Assembly (NCBI GenBank): GCA_002238445.1
Contig: MPML01000012.1
Coordinates: 32,315 to 96,314 of the forward strand
Length of the DNA stretch: 64,000 nt
Reading direction: 5' to 3'
Source of the DNA: Caldilineaceae bacterium bin5
Lineage (GTDB): Bacteria > Chloroflexota > Anaerolineae > Caldilineales > Caldilineaceae
Both the position numbers and the translations under genes were made by a program. The notes under the pieces are model-generated. The model was not told where the DNA came from. It saw only the letters and a list, made by a program, of their open reading frames with translations, and did not search any database. How positions within the stretch are numbered: the stretch's first letter is position 1; each line of letters opens with the position of its first letter. Below, in pieces: positions 18,337 to 26,478 of this stretch.

Positions 18337-19725
18337 ATGGCCGCTTACCAGACTTATCTTGATTCGAACAGGCAGAGATTTCTCGAAGAGCTGCTTGAGT
18401 TTCTTCGTATTCCCAGCATATCGGCGCTACCGGAACGCGCCGAAGACGTCGCGCGCGCGGGGGATTGGGTCGCACAGCGCCTCACAGCCGCGGGCGTCGA
18501 AAACGTTGAGGTATTGCCAACGCGAGGCCATCCGGTGGTATACGGCGACTGGCTGCATGCTCCAGGCAAACCGACGATTATGATATATGGGCATTTCGAT
18601 GTGCAGCCTGTCGATCCGGTAGAACTGTGGACACATCCGCCATTTGAGCCGACCGTGATCAACGACCGTGTTTATGCCCGCGGTGCGTCCGACGACAAAG
18701 GTAATATGCTGGCACCGATTCTAGCGGTCGAGGCGCTCCTGAAAACGGAAGGGGCAGTGCCGGTCAACCTGAAATTCTGCTTCGAAGGCCAGGAGGAGAT
18801 AGGCAGCCCAGATATTCCTGAATTCATGCCGCCACACCGGGACCGATTTGCCTGCGATCTTGCTGTAAGCGCTGACGGTGGTCAGTTCAGCGAAACCGAG
18901 CCGATCCTGCTGATGTCTCTGCGCGGCATATGTGGTGTGCAGATCGATATACAAGGGGCGTCTACCGACCTCCATTCCGGTCTGCATGGTGGCAGAATAC
19001 AGAATCCTATTCATGCATTGACGCAGATCCTGGGTTCGCTTCGCCGGGCTGATGGAAAGGTGGCGGTGGAGGGCTTTTACGATGATGTAGTCGAGTATAC
19101 AGGTGAGGAAAGAGCAGGCATCGCCCGCGTTCCTTTTGAGGGTGACGAATACCTTGAGGAATTGGGCCTTGAAGAAGAATTCGGCGAACCGGGTTACACG
19201 AATCGCGAGCGAGGCTGGATTCGCCCGACGTTGGAAATGAACGGAATCTGGGGCGGCTTCCAGGAGGAGGGAATCAAGACTGTTTTGCCCAATTCGGCGC
19301 ATGCAAAGATTACTTGCCGTCTGGTCGCGGACCAGGATCCGGCGGGCATTTTCGACCTTTTGCGGGAACACATTTCAGAGCATGCGCCGGCGGGGGTGAA
19401 AGTGGAGGTCACGCCTCTGTCGATCCTGGGCAGGCCGTATAGCATATCGGCGGACCACTGGGGTAACCGAGCGGCGGCTGCGGTTCTGCAGGAAATGTAT
19501 GGCAGGGAACCGTACCAGACGCGCAGCGGAGGCAGTATCCCTATCACAGGTGTTTTCCAGGAACAGCTGGGTGTTGATACGATCAGCTTCGGATTTGGGA
19601 TTGAGGACGAGAATTTCCATGCGCCGGACGAGTTTTTCCGGTTGGCCAGTTTTCGCAAGGGGCAGGATGCCTACTGCCGTTTGTTGGAAAAGCTGGGTGA
19701 AACGGACCCGATTAACGGAGAGTAG
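18337..19725 (+). CDS. M20-family dipeptidase/metallopeptidase
   Basis: This 462-residue dinuclear zinc hydrolase is of the M20A/M20F type (cytosolic nonspecific dipeptidase, succinyl-diaminopimelate desuccinylase relatives). YGHFDVQPVD supplies the first zinc His and Asp, GASDDKGNM the bridging Asp, FEGQEEIGSPD the catalytic and zinc-binding Glu pair, and SADGG and STDLHSGLHGG mark the lid domain. RSGGSIPIT near the C-terminus is characteristic of dipeptidases. I chose the ATG at 18337 because AGGAG stands about 10 bases upstream. No signal peptide is present, so it is cytoplasmic. It probably hydrolyses dipeptides or related amides. The gene has its own promoter and is not part of a larger operon. 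Confidence 0.93.
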   Translation: MAAYQTYLDSNRQRFLEELLEFLRIPSISALPERAEDVARAGDWVAQRLTAAGVENVEVLPTRGHPVVYGDWLHAPGKPTIMIYGHFDVQPVDPVELWTHPPFEPTVINDRVYARGASDDKGNMLAPILAVEALLKTEGAVPVNLKFCFEGQEEIGSPDIPEFMPPHRDRFACDLAVSADGGQFSETEPILLMSLRGICGVQIDIQGASTDLHSGLHGGRIQNPIHALTQILGSLRRADGKVAVEGFYDDVVEYTGEERAGIARVPFEGDEYLEELGLEEEFGEPGYTNRERGWIRPTLEMNGIWGGFQEEGIKTVLPNSAHAKITCRLVADQDPAGIFDLLREHISEHAPAGVKVEVTPLSILGRPYSISADHWGNRAAAAVLQEMYGREPYQTRSGGSIPITGVFQEQLGVDTISFGFGIEDENFHAPDEFFRLASFRKGQDAYCRLLEKLGETDPINGE

Positions 19726-19749
19726 CCAGCGCGGGCAAGAGCGAAGAAG

Positions 19750-20196
19750 TCAGGATGCGAATTGAAACCATAGAACTGTATAGAGGACGCCTATGAGCGC
19801 GCCGACATATACTTCGTTGGGTGAGTGCCCGATCAGTTCCTTGAGCTCCTCTTCACTGACAGGTTGGCCGGTAAAGAGTTCGCGTAGGATCTGATTCAGG
19901 ACCTTGGCCTGCTTGCCGGCGGCCTGGCGCACGCCGCTGGCATCATACATGACAACGAGAGCGAAGATGGCGGACAGTGCAAAAACATCGCTGCCGGTAC
20001 CTGACCGGTAGCCGATTGCGGAAACCAGACTGCAGACCATGGCGGCATGGCTGCTTGGCATTCCTCCGGCACGGGCCAGCACTCGCAGATCAAAGTCGCG
20101 TTTCAAAATCCATTCGAAGAGGAACTTGTAGAGCTGCACAATCAGGCCTGCGCTCAGGGGAAGCCAGATTATGGAGCTGTTCCCAAGAAGCTGCAT
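19750..20196 (-). CDS. Divergent PAP2-family membrane protein (DUF212)
   Basis: This 148-residue membrane protein of the DUF212/YuiD family is a distant relative of PAP2 acid phosphatases. The family motifs RAGGMPSSHAA, MYDASGVRQAAGKQA and GHSPNEVYVGALIG are all present. About four hydrophobic stretches are visible, at residues 8-25, 48-66, 74-86 and 128-146. The GGMPSSHAA segment mirrors the phosphatase motif SGH, but lipid phosphatase activity is unproven for this group. Its start is 4 bases after the xseB stop, so the two are co-transcribed. Confidence 0.9.
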   Translation of the reverse strand: MQLLGNSSIIWLPLSAGLIVQLYKFLFEWILKRDFDLRVLARAGGMPSSHAAMVCSLVSAIGYRSGTGSDVFALSAIFALVVMYDASGVRQAAGKQAKVLNQILRELFTGQPVSEEELKELIGHSPNEVYVGALIGVLYTVLWFQFAS

Positions 20197-20200
20197 CGAT

Positions 20201-20452
20201 CTATTGATCCTGGGCGCCGCTTAACTCGGTGACCGTTCCGTCCGGCTGCCACTGCCTGACCCGCAGTTCGGCCTCTTCGAGCAGGTCGCCGCAGCGCGCT
20301 GCCAAGACCATCCCCGTCTCGTACAGGTCAAGGGAGTCGGCGAGTGGCAGGTCGGCTGCCTCCAACTTCTCCAGAACCGTTTGAAGCCGGCCGTAGCATT
20401 CCTCATAGGTGAGCTCGGCGACCTTGTCCGCTGCTTTCTGCTGACTTTCCAT
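20201..20452 (-). CDS. xseB: Exodeoxyribonuclease VII small subunit
   Basis: This 83-residue XseB subunit binds XseA along its long helices to form the processive single-strand nuclease ExoVII. LTYEECYGRLQTVLEKLEAADLPLADSLDLYETGMVLAARCGDLLEEAELRV matches the family over its length. I chose the ATG at 20452 because AGGGGAAG precedes it. The large subunit gene xseA, often adjacent, is absent from this window, so it must be encoded elsewhere. Confidence 0.92.
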   Translation of the reverse strand: MESQQKAADKVAELTYEECYGRLQTVLEKLEAADLPLADSLDLYETGMVLAARCGDLLEEAELRVRQWQPDGTVTELSGAQDQ

Positions 20453-20685
20453 TCTTCCCCTTTCGGTGCCAGGCATTTCAACAACAGTATACCAACAAAA
20501 GTACAGGTTTCGGCAATGGAGTAGCAGGCGGTGCAGTTCCCCTGGCGAGCAGTTCTGTGTTAGCCTTTCCTAGCGGTTGGGCATGGAAAACTATGCTGTG
20601 AAAATGCGCCAGGGCTGGTCTCGACAGCGTTGCTTCGACGCTTGCTGGATGCGCTGGACTAAGATGGAGCGGGAGGGAAGACGAT

Positions 20686-21531
20686 ATGGCAGACACTGAA
20701 CGGTATAAACCGGCAGTTGTAATATTGGAGCCGGACCTATTTTTTTCGGTCAGGTTGGAAGATGTCGTGCGCGCGGCGGGCGGCGATCCGATCACCGTCG
20801 ACAGGGCAGACCAGTTCGTACCCGCAGTCGAACGAACCTTTCCGGCGCTCTCGATACTGGATCTGAAGACACCGGGGGACTGGGAAACGGCTGTACGTCA
20901 ATGCAAGATGAAGCCTCACACGCGCCAAACCCCGGTCTATGCCTTTGGCAGCCATGTTGACGTAGAGACGTTGCAACGGGCGCGCAAGGCCGGCGCTGAC
21001 CATGCCTGGGCCCGCAGCCGGATGATGGAGGAACTGGTGGCAGTGGTCGAGCGCCACGTTAATCCACCAGTCCGTCACCTCGACGGCTGCGACGATCCGC
21101 TCAGCCGGTCAGCCGCGGCCGGATTGCTGGCATTTAATCAGGGCCGCTACTTCGACCAGCATGAGTATCTGGAGTTGGCCTGGAACGAGGAGCTGCGGGA
21201 GGTACGCGATCTGTACCAAGGAATCCTGCAGGTTGGTGTAGCTTTTCTGCAGATGGAGCGGGGCAACCGGCGGGGGGCACTGAAGATGTTTCGCCGCGGC
21301 CTGCCAAAGCTGCGCGGGCTGGCCGATGAATGCCAGGGAATCAACGTAACTGCATTTCGCTCTGAAGCTGAGCAGATTCATCGCGCGCTGTCGGAGGCGG
21401 GCCCGGCCCAACCCGTGGCGTTGTCAGCGACTTCGCTTCCGAGGATAGCGTTCATCAATCCCTATGACGGGGAAACGCCGGAGGAGCTGGGTGTAGTTCT
21501 TCCGGAGGAATCTGAAACTGAAGAGGCCTGA
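20686..21531 (+). CDS. Pseudo-receiver domain fused to DUF309
   Basis: This 281-residue two-domain protein begins with a response-regulator-like fold at about residues 8-125: VVILEPDLFFSVRLEDVVRAAG, then LSILDLKTPGDW at the phosphorylation-site strand, and KAGADHAWARSRMMEEL near the end. The acidic pocket is degenerate: LEPD replaces the usual DD pair, and the conserved Lys of the KP turn is missing. The second part (about 135-235) is a DUF309 helical domain with GLLAFNQGRYFDQHEYLELAWNEE and LYQGILQVGVAFLQMERGN. The role of DUF309 is unknown. The fusion suggests protein-protein signalling without classic phosphorylation. GGGAGGGAAG marks the start. Confidence 0.8.
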   Translation: MADTERYKPAVVILEPDLFFSVRLEDVVRAAGGDPITVDRADQFVPAVERTFPALSILDLKTPGDWETAVRQCKMKPHTRQTPVYAFGSHVDVETLQRARKAGADHAWARSRMMEELVAVVERHVNPPVRHLDGCDDPLSRSAAAGLLAFNQGRYFDQHEYLELAWNEELREVRDLYQGILQVGVAFLQMERGNRRGALKMFRRGLPKLRGLADECQGINVTAFRSEAEQIHRALSEAGPAQPVALSATSLPRIAFINPYDGETPEELGVVLPEESETEEA

Positions 21532-21537
21532 GGAACA

Positions 21538-21579
21538 AAAGGGGCGCTCGCTTCTGCGGAGTATCCATCAAGCCCCTTT
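21538..21579. terminator. Bidirectional intrinsic terminator candidate
   Basis: Inverted arms AAAGGGGC and GCCCCTTT at 21538-21545 and 21572-21579 flank a 26-base loop between two convergent genes. Minus-strand transcripts would end in TTTTGTT. The long loop makes it weaker than a classic terminator. Confidence 0.5.
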
Positions 21580-21582
21580 ATC

Positions 21583-21966
21583 TTATAACGAGGACGACGC
21601 GGGGTTCGCGGACGGCTCAGTAGGGACGGTCTTACCTTGTGCTTTCGCTGCCAGGCGACGCCCCTGGTTTGAAAGGATTAGTGTCGCTGCAGGGAATTTC
21701 TGGTTGCTGAGCAACAGCCCCTTTTCCTCGAGTTGGCGGACGTCCTGCCACGGGACCGGAGTGTCTTCACCGTTTAGGGAGTGAAGCCTGAATTCCTTGT
21801 TGCCGTCAAGATAGCGGTGGGACTTGAGCGTTTCGCCGCGCAGGAGGGCATCCAGAAGGCGCGTCTGTGATGTAGAGAGGGCGTTGGCAGAGGAGCTATT
21901 TGCTCTTCGCAGAAGGAAGTCACGCAGAAACAGGTTGATCTTTGCGGCCGCGGCGCGCAGGTTCAT
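21583..21966 (-). CDS. Hypothetical protein of the radical SAM operon
   Basis: I do not recognise this 127-residue protein. It starts MNLRAAAAKINLFLRDFLLRR and has a predicted helical first half. The middle (SQTRLLDALLRGETLKSHRYLDGNKEFRLH) resembles a small winged-helix or HTH-like region. It ends in a Pro/Ser-rich tail. No Cys, signal peptide or membrane segment is seen. Its ATG overlaps the stop of the 68-residue gene upstream as ATGA, so it is translationally coupled and belongs to the three-gene unit headed by the radical SAM protein. The terminator at 21538-21579 lies directly behind it. Confidence 0.65.
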   Translation of the reverse strand: MNLRAAAAKINLFLRDFLLRRANSSSANALSTSQTRLLDALLRGETLKSHRYLDGNKEFRLHSLNGEDTPVPWQDVRQLEEKGLLLSNQKFPAATLILSNQGRRLAAKAQGKTVPTEPSANPASSSL

Positions 21967-22169
21967 CCCAGTTCGTTGACGTGCTCTTGCAACTTGCGCT
22001 GGCTGATCTTTACATATTGGCCGGCTTCGATTTGCGTCATTTCCTCTTCTGACAGACGCAAGCGCAGGATGTCAAGCGCATCTTCCGGGCTTTGCCCGTA
22101 GGCAAGTTTTTTCTTGCCGTTCTTCATGTCGAACAGGTACATATAGTGAGGATTGGAAAAGCTGCTCAT
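21963..22169 (-). CDS. Small hypothetical protein of the radical SAM operon
   Basis: This 68-residue protein is of unknown function. MSSFSNPHYMYLFDMKNGKK begins with two short strands. It continues with a helical segment rich in charged residues (SPEDALDILRLRLSEEEMTQIEAG) and ends with ISQRKLQEHVNELG. It has no leader-peptide cleavage motif or Cys-rich core, so a modified peptide precursor is not obvious, although its position directly behind a radical SAM enzyme keeps that possibility open. It starts 3 bases after the radical SAM stop and overlaps the next gene by 4 bases. Confidence 0.65.
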   Translation of the reverse strand: MSSFSNPHYMYLFDMKNGKKKLAYGQSPEDALDILRLRLSEEEMTQIEAGQYVKISQRKLQEHVNELG

Positions 22170-22172
22170 CTC

Positions 22173-23633
22173 TTACGCCTTTACAAGAGCTTGCTGGTAC
22201 ATTCCTTCGTACCCGCGCTGCTGCTCATCCATTGACAAACCGCGATTGACCTCGGCATCGTATTTGCCTGCGAGCAGTTCCCGGTAGAAGCCGTAGTTGA
22301 CGCCCTTCACCTTTTCGTCGTCCGGGAAGCGGTGATAGTTGTCATTGCCCATCAGGCTTTTGCCTTCGGCTATCAACTGAAAACCCAGAGCGGAGCCGGG
22401 ATAGGGGGCGTAGTAGGAGATGGACGGGAAGACCCGCTTCATCCGTTTAAGCATGCGCATCGTCTTGAAGGCATCCTCATCGGTTTCGCCGGGGATGCCC
22501 AGCATGATGTTGGACCAGAAGACCGGCGGCTCTTTGCCCTCCGCTTCCATCTCGTCCCCTAAATCGTTGACAAGGTCGATGGCGAAGTTGTTGTCCTCCT
22601 CGGTGCATTCCTTGTTCAGCAACTTAAGAATGCGGTCGCTGCCCGATTCGAAGCCGATCGAAATCAAGTTCCAGTTGGTCTCGCGGACCAGCGCTGTGAA
22701 GAGCTCCGGCCACTGCCGTACGGTGTCGGCGCGGCCAGCCGCCCAGTAGGGCCAGACTTTGTTGGCACGGCGGGGGTACTCTTCGATCCATTCTTGCAGC
22801 CATTTTGGGTTCTGGAAGAACATGGAGTCGTGAATAACGACAGAGCCGACCCCGTGTTTCTCGTCGAGTGCGTTAAGCTCGTCAATCACCATGGCAACAG
22901 GGCGGCGGCCCATGTTGGGGATGTAGGAAGCTTCGTTGCAGAAGACACATTGCCAAGGACAGACGCGGCTGGTGATGATGGTGGCAACCGGGGGTGGACC
23001 CCAACCGCACTCCGGCTCCATCGGCCAGTTGAAGTTTCGCGCCAGCTTCAGAGCTCGATATGCGCGACGCGGCCTTGCGTTGGCGAGCGCCTCGCGCCAG
23101 TTTGCCGGTTTGGGCCACAGTTCGCGGTCGATTTCGGGCCACTCGGCCATGGAGCGGGATCCTTTGCCGAGAAATACTCTGGGAAAACTGTCCGGGTCGC
23201 GTACCAGGTCGACGATGACTTCTTCGCCTGCCCCCTGGCAAATCTTGTCGAATGCGTCAACTTCCGCCATTTCGTCGGGCGCGACAGTCGCGTGCATTCC
23301 TCCGGCCATGACGATGCCGTCGGGATTAATGTCCTTGAAGATCTGTGCGGCCTTCAGCGCCACCGGAAAGGTATAACTGCGCACATTCATCAGAGCCATC
23401 TTGTAACCGGGGAGTTTCCGAGCCAACTGTTCCCAGGAGGTGACGGCGCGCGTTGAGACAATATCCGTTTCGATTCCGTTCTGGTGCAGAATGGTGCGCA
23501 GGAGCCCGAGTCCGTGGTCCTGCCACTGCTCGTGTGGACCTTGCGGATAGACCAGATCGCCCAAATCGCCCAGATCGATCCAGACGATATCGCTTTTGCG
23601 TTCCGTGCTCCAGGGCCAAATCGAATTCAACAA
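22173..23633 (-). CDS. B12-binding-domain radical SAM protein
   Basis: This 486-residue enzyme belongs to the cobalamin-binding radical SAM class. Residues about 1-150 form a Rossmann-like B12-binding region with GIVMAGGMHATVAPDE, but there is no DxHxxG motif, so cobalamin would bind base-off without the His ligand, or not at all. The radical SAM cluster motif is Cys225-x3-Cys229-x2-Cys232 in RVCPWQCVFCNEASY. FESGSDRILKLLNKE and LGIPGETDEDA follow as barrel motifs. It would use S-adenosylmethionine for methylation or another radical reaction; the substrate is unknown. The start is TTG at 23633, with a strong GGAGGAG upstream. Two small unknown genes follow with almost no gap. Confidence 0.9.
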   Translation of the reverse strand: MLNSIWPWSTERKSDIVWIDLGDLGDLVYPQGPHEQWQDHGLGLLRTILHQNGIETDIVSTRAVTSWEQLARKLPGYKMALMNVRSYTFPVALKAAQIFKDINPDGIVMAGGMHATVAPDEMAEVDAFDKICQGAGEEVIVDLVRDPDSFPRVFLGKGSRSMAEWPEIDRELWPKPANWREALANARPRRAYRALKLARNFNWPMEPECGWGPPPVATIITSRVCPWQCVFCNEASYIPNMGRRPVAMVIDELNALDEKHGVGSVVIHDSMFFQNPKWLQEWIEEYPRRANKVWPYWAAGRADTVRQWPELFTALVRETNWNLISIGFESGSDRILKLLNKECTEEDNNFAIDLVNDLGDEMEAEGKEPPVFWSNIMLGIPGETDEDAFKTMRMLKRMKRVFPSISYYAPYPGSALGFQLIAEGKSLMGNDNYHRFPDDEKVKGVNYGFYRELLAGKYDAEVNRGLSMDEQQRGYEGMYQQALVKA

Positions 23634-23723
23634 ATGCTCCTCCAGCTGCGTTAGAATAAGAGGTCAGTCGTGACCAGGACCATTGGCGGCGCTGCATGCG
23701 CTCGCGGAAGGCTCGGCGGCCTG

Positions 23724-24095
23724 CTACATGCTGGCATAGCGTCCTACGGATTCGTCGATCTCTTCAGCCCAAGCGTCGATACCGCCGGCCATGCTAACCG
23801 CATTTGACCAGCCCTGCTGGCGAAGAAAGACCGTTACTTGTGCGCTACGCAGCCCTTTGTGGCAAAAGAGGACGACTTCAGTATCCTGGTTCTGACGCAA
23901 GGCTTCCGGTATGGCGTCCAGCCGCCGCTCGCGCAGGTCGCTCAAGGGCAAGCTGATGAACTCTCCTTCAGGCAGGCTGGCTAGTTCAAGTTCATTAGGT
24001 TCCCTGACGTCGACCAAAAAGAACTTAGTGCGTTCCTGCTGTTTTTCGACTACATCGTGCACACTTACTTCCGGCGCGCCATACGGGTTGGGCAT
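23724..24095 (-). CDS. Rhodanese-like domain protein
   Basis: This 123-residue single-domain rhodanese is complete: FFLVDVREPNELELASLPEGEFISLPL, then the active-site loop with Cys78 in LFCHKGLRS, then VSMAGGIDAWAEEID. Such proteins carry a persulfide on the Cys and hand sulfur to acceptors. Neighbours on the same strand (DUF2203, an A-type Fe-S carrier, MoaA, a SufR-like regulator) suggest sulfur supply for cluster or cofactor assembly. That link is inferred from position only; the gene is 87 bases from the DUF2203 gene. Confidence 0.92.
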   Translation of the reverse strand: MPNPYGAPEVSVHDVVEKQQERTKFFLVDVREPNELELASLPEGEFISLPLSDLRERRLDAIPEALRQNQDTEVVLFCHKGLRSAQVTVFLRQQGWSNAVSMAGGIDAWAEEIDESVGRYASM

Positions 24096-24182
24096 TGTTA
24101 TTGTTCTCGCTATCGTGGCCAGGATGGTTAGTGCAAGCTAACTGGCAGAGTCTGCACTGGGCGTTGCGTATTTGCGCCAATA

Positions 24183-24575
24183 TTAGAAATCGGCGGGATC
24201 GATCGGTTGACGCCCGCCGTAACCTTCGTTGACGTCGTGCCAGAAGCTAAGCTCGTCCTCGCCATGCTTCCAGCAGAGATAGACTTCGCGGCCGTCGCGA
24301 ATCGACAGGAAATCGATCAACCCTTTGTCGATGTCTTTTACGAGGATACCCATGTTCAGGATTCCTTTTACCCCCGACTCCAGCTTGTTGAATTGGGAGT
24401 AGACAGTTCCGGCTGCAGCGTTGCCGCCGTTGTGGGCCGCCTTTTGCAGGACTGGCCAGATATCGGGCCGCAGCCGGATAATTTCGGTGCGAGCCTCTTG
24501 CACCTGTTCCATCAAAGCCTTGACAATGGGTAGCGCGGCTTTCGCCTCGTTGAGCGTGTAATAGCGGGCCTGCAT
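24183..24575 (-). CDS. DUF2203 family protein
   Basis: This 130-residue protein matches the DUF2203 pattern. It starts with ARYYTLNEAKAALPIVKALM, has a helical middle, and ends with VKDIDKGLIDFLSIRDGREVYLCWKHGEDELSFWHDVNEGYGGRQPID, the conserved family tail. The function of the family is not known. I chose the ATG at 24575 because GGAG lies 4-5 bases upstream. It sits between the rhodanese and the A-type carrier genes on the same strand. Confidence 0.85.
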   Translation of the reverse strand: MQARYYTLNEAKAALPIVKALMEQVQEARTEIIRLRPDIWPVLQKAAHNGGNAAAGTVYSQFNKLESGVKGILNMGILVKDIDKGLIDFLSIRDGREVYLCWKHGEDELSFWHDVNEGYGGRQPIDPADF

Positions 24576-24696
24576 AGGACTCCAACCCGATCGGGGCAAA
24601 GGCGAATCGACCAGCCGCCCGTCCGATTTTGCAACGGGCGACTGGCAATTTGCAGTGAATTCTCAACCTCTGCCAATGCGAAATTAATCGCGGGAA

Positions 24697-25113
24697 TTAG
24701 TGACCGCAGCCACTTCCGCAGCCGGCGCCGGCTGCCGCGCCGGCCTCGGCGCCATTTGTTCGGAAGCTGCTGCCGCAGCCGCACGAACTGGTGGCGTTGG
24801 GATTCTCGATATGGAATCCGCCACCCATCAGATTGTCAATATAGTCGATGCTGGAACCGGCAACATAGAAGATGCTCGTCGGATCGATCACGACACGCAG
24901 ACCGTACTGCTCGAAGACCTGGTCGGCATCCTGAATGTCGTCGTCGAAAGTCATTCCGTACTGCATCCCTCCGCAGCCGCCGCCTTTGACAAAGACACGC
25001 AACGCGTGAGACTCGCGCAGGCCCTTCTGATCGAGAATGCCGCCCAGCTTTTCGGCCGCATTTTCTGTTAGCGTCACTTCTTCTGTCTTGGTGTCGGTCA
25101 GTGTAATGTCCAT
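24697..25113 (-). CDS. A-type iron-sulfur carrier (HesB/IscA/ErpA family) with Gly/Cys tail
   Basis: This 138-residue Fe-S assembly carrier has the three cluster-binding cysteines of the family: Cys47 in GGGCGGMQYG, and Cys111 and Cys113 in SSCGCGSSF. It would hold and pass a [2Fe-2S] or [4Fe-4S] cluster to target enzymes. A near-perfect AAGGAGAT ribosome-binding site precedes the ATG. The protein carries an extra C-terminal stretch of about 20 residues, Ala/Gly-rich and ending CGSGCGH, which adds two Cys and a His and is not part of the usual fold. It lies downstream of moaA, a target of such clusters. Confidence 0.93.
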   Translation of the reverse strand: MDITLTDTKTEEVTLTENAAEKLGGILDQKGLRESHALRVFVKGGGCGGMQYGMTFDDDIQDADQVFEQYGLRVVIDPTSIFYVAGSSIDYIDNLMGGGFHIENPNATSSCGCGSSFRTNGAEAGAAAGAGCGSGCGH

Positions 25114-25314
25114 CGAGATCTCCTTAGATGTATGGACGGGTCTGAACTGGAAACGAAGTAATTACTAAGACTCTTGGTAGGGTTCCTGCTGTGATCAAGG
25201 TTTGGATCAGGGCGCCGATTCGCCTCACTCTATTTGCGATGGAATACTTAGTTTGATATGGGAGGGCAATTTCGCATTTGGTGGTCGCTGAAAATTGATT
25301 GCCGGAAATTCGCT

Positions 25315-26445
25315 TCAGCCACCGATCTGGTTCATAGCCCGGTCCTCGGCGAAAACGCCTGAGGCAAGACCGTGACCCCACGGTTTGTGGAATGCGCCCT
25401 CCTTCATCAGTGCCCGTATCTTATCGAATCCGGCGCCGCCGCGCAAAGGTTGGAGCAGGTCGACCTCATCATCGCGCAAGAGACAGAGTCGAAGCTTGCC
25501 GTCGGCTGTCAGACGTACGCGACCGCAGCCCTGGCAGAAAGGCTCGGTGACGCTGCTGATAAAGCCAAGCGTGCCTTTTGCTCCGGGGATTCGAAACGGG
25601 CGGCTGGGATCGACAAAATCGTAGCTGGCCTCATCAAGCCCACCAAAGACGGACTCGACTTTCTGGCGAATCTCACGGAAAGAGACGACGTGGCTTAACT
25701 GAAAATCGCTCACTTCACCAAACGGCATCATTTCGATGAATCGGACTTCCCAGTCTTTCTCCAAAGTGAGCCGCGCCAGATCGATGACATCTTCCTCATT
25801 GAAACCGCGGGTGACAACACAGTTTAGTTTGACGGGTCGCAACCCGGCTCTTTCGGAGGCGTCGATTCCCTTCCACACATCGTCGATGTCACCCCAGCGT
25901 GTGATGCGGCGGAAACGTTCGGGATCGATTGTGTCGATGCTGATGTTGACCCGGTTCAGGCCAGCGTCGGCCAGCGGCTGCGCCAAGTCATGCAGAAGCA
26001 GTGCGTTTGTTGTCATGGCCACGTCCCGTATACCGGGAATAGCCGAGATTTGGCGGACTAATTCGACCACGCCTGGGCGAATCGTCGGCTCGCCGCCGGT
26101 CAGACGAATCTTGTCGACGCCCAGGCTGGCTGCGACATTGACGAGAAAGATAATTTCTTCGTCAGACATAAGTTCATGGCGCGGGCGAAACTGCATGTGT
26201 TCTGGCATGCAGTATACGCAACGCAAATTGCATGCATCGGTCAGGCTGATACGCAGGTAGCGGACGCGGCGGCCATAACTGTCGTGCGTTGGCTCCGTCA
26301 TCGCCGCCAGCGTGTCCGCGCCTGGAGGCGGGGATAACGTTACGCTGCCGCACTTTGTTCGATGCCGGTGTCCATTTTGCTCGGCCGCGGGCGTTTGGTT
26401 AAGCTGCAGTTCTTCAAGTTCCGGATTACGAACCGTCGTTGGCAT
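25315..26445 (-). CDS. moaA: GTP 3',8-cyclase (molybdenum cofactor biosynthesis)
   Basis: MoaA is a radical SAM enzyme that turns GTP into 3',8-cyclo-GTP in the first step of molybdopterin synthesis. The first cluster motif is C-x3-C-x2-C in ACNLRCVYCMPEH, and the second, GTP-binding cluster is in CQGCGRVRLTADGKLRLCL. The chain ends with the conserved Gly-Gly needed for MoaC-coupled activity. The ATG at 26445 gives 376 residues, with 48 unrelated residues before the core. An internal ATG at 26301 gives 328 residues, the usual length, but has a weaker ribosome-binding site, so the start is uncertain. MoaC is not in the window. The SufR-like gene lies 33 bases upstream. Confidence 0.94.
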   Translation of the reverse strand: MPTTVRNPELEELQLNQTPAAEQNGHRHRTKCGSVTLSPPPGADTLAAMTEPTHDSYGRRVRYLRISLTDACNLRCVYCMPEHMQFRPRHELMSDEEIIFLVNVAASLGVDKIRLTGGEPTIRPGVVELVRQISAIPGIRDVAMTTNALLLHDLAQPLADAGLNRVNISIDTIDPERFRRITRWGDIDDVWKGIDASERAGLRPVKLNCVVTRGFNEEDVIDLARLTLEKDWEVRFIEMMPFGEVSDFQLSHVVSFREIRQKVESVFGGLDEASYDFVDPSRPFRIPGAKGTLGFISSVTEPFCQGCGRVRLTADGKLRLCLLRDDEVDLLQPLRGGAGFDKIRALMKEGAFHKPWGHGLASGVFAEDRAMNQIGG

Positions 26446-26478
26446 ATTTGCAGTATCCTGTAACGGATAATCGTATTT

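Noticed and set aside
21963..22169. The 68-residue protein as a radical SAM-modified peptide precursor
   Set aside because: It has no leader/core division, no Cys-rich or repeated core and no known recognition element. The idea is kept only as a possibility in the finding on that operon.
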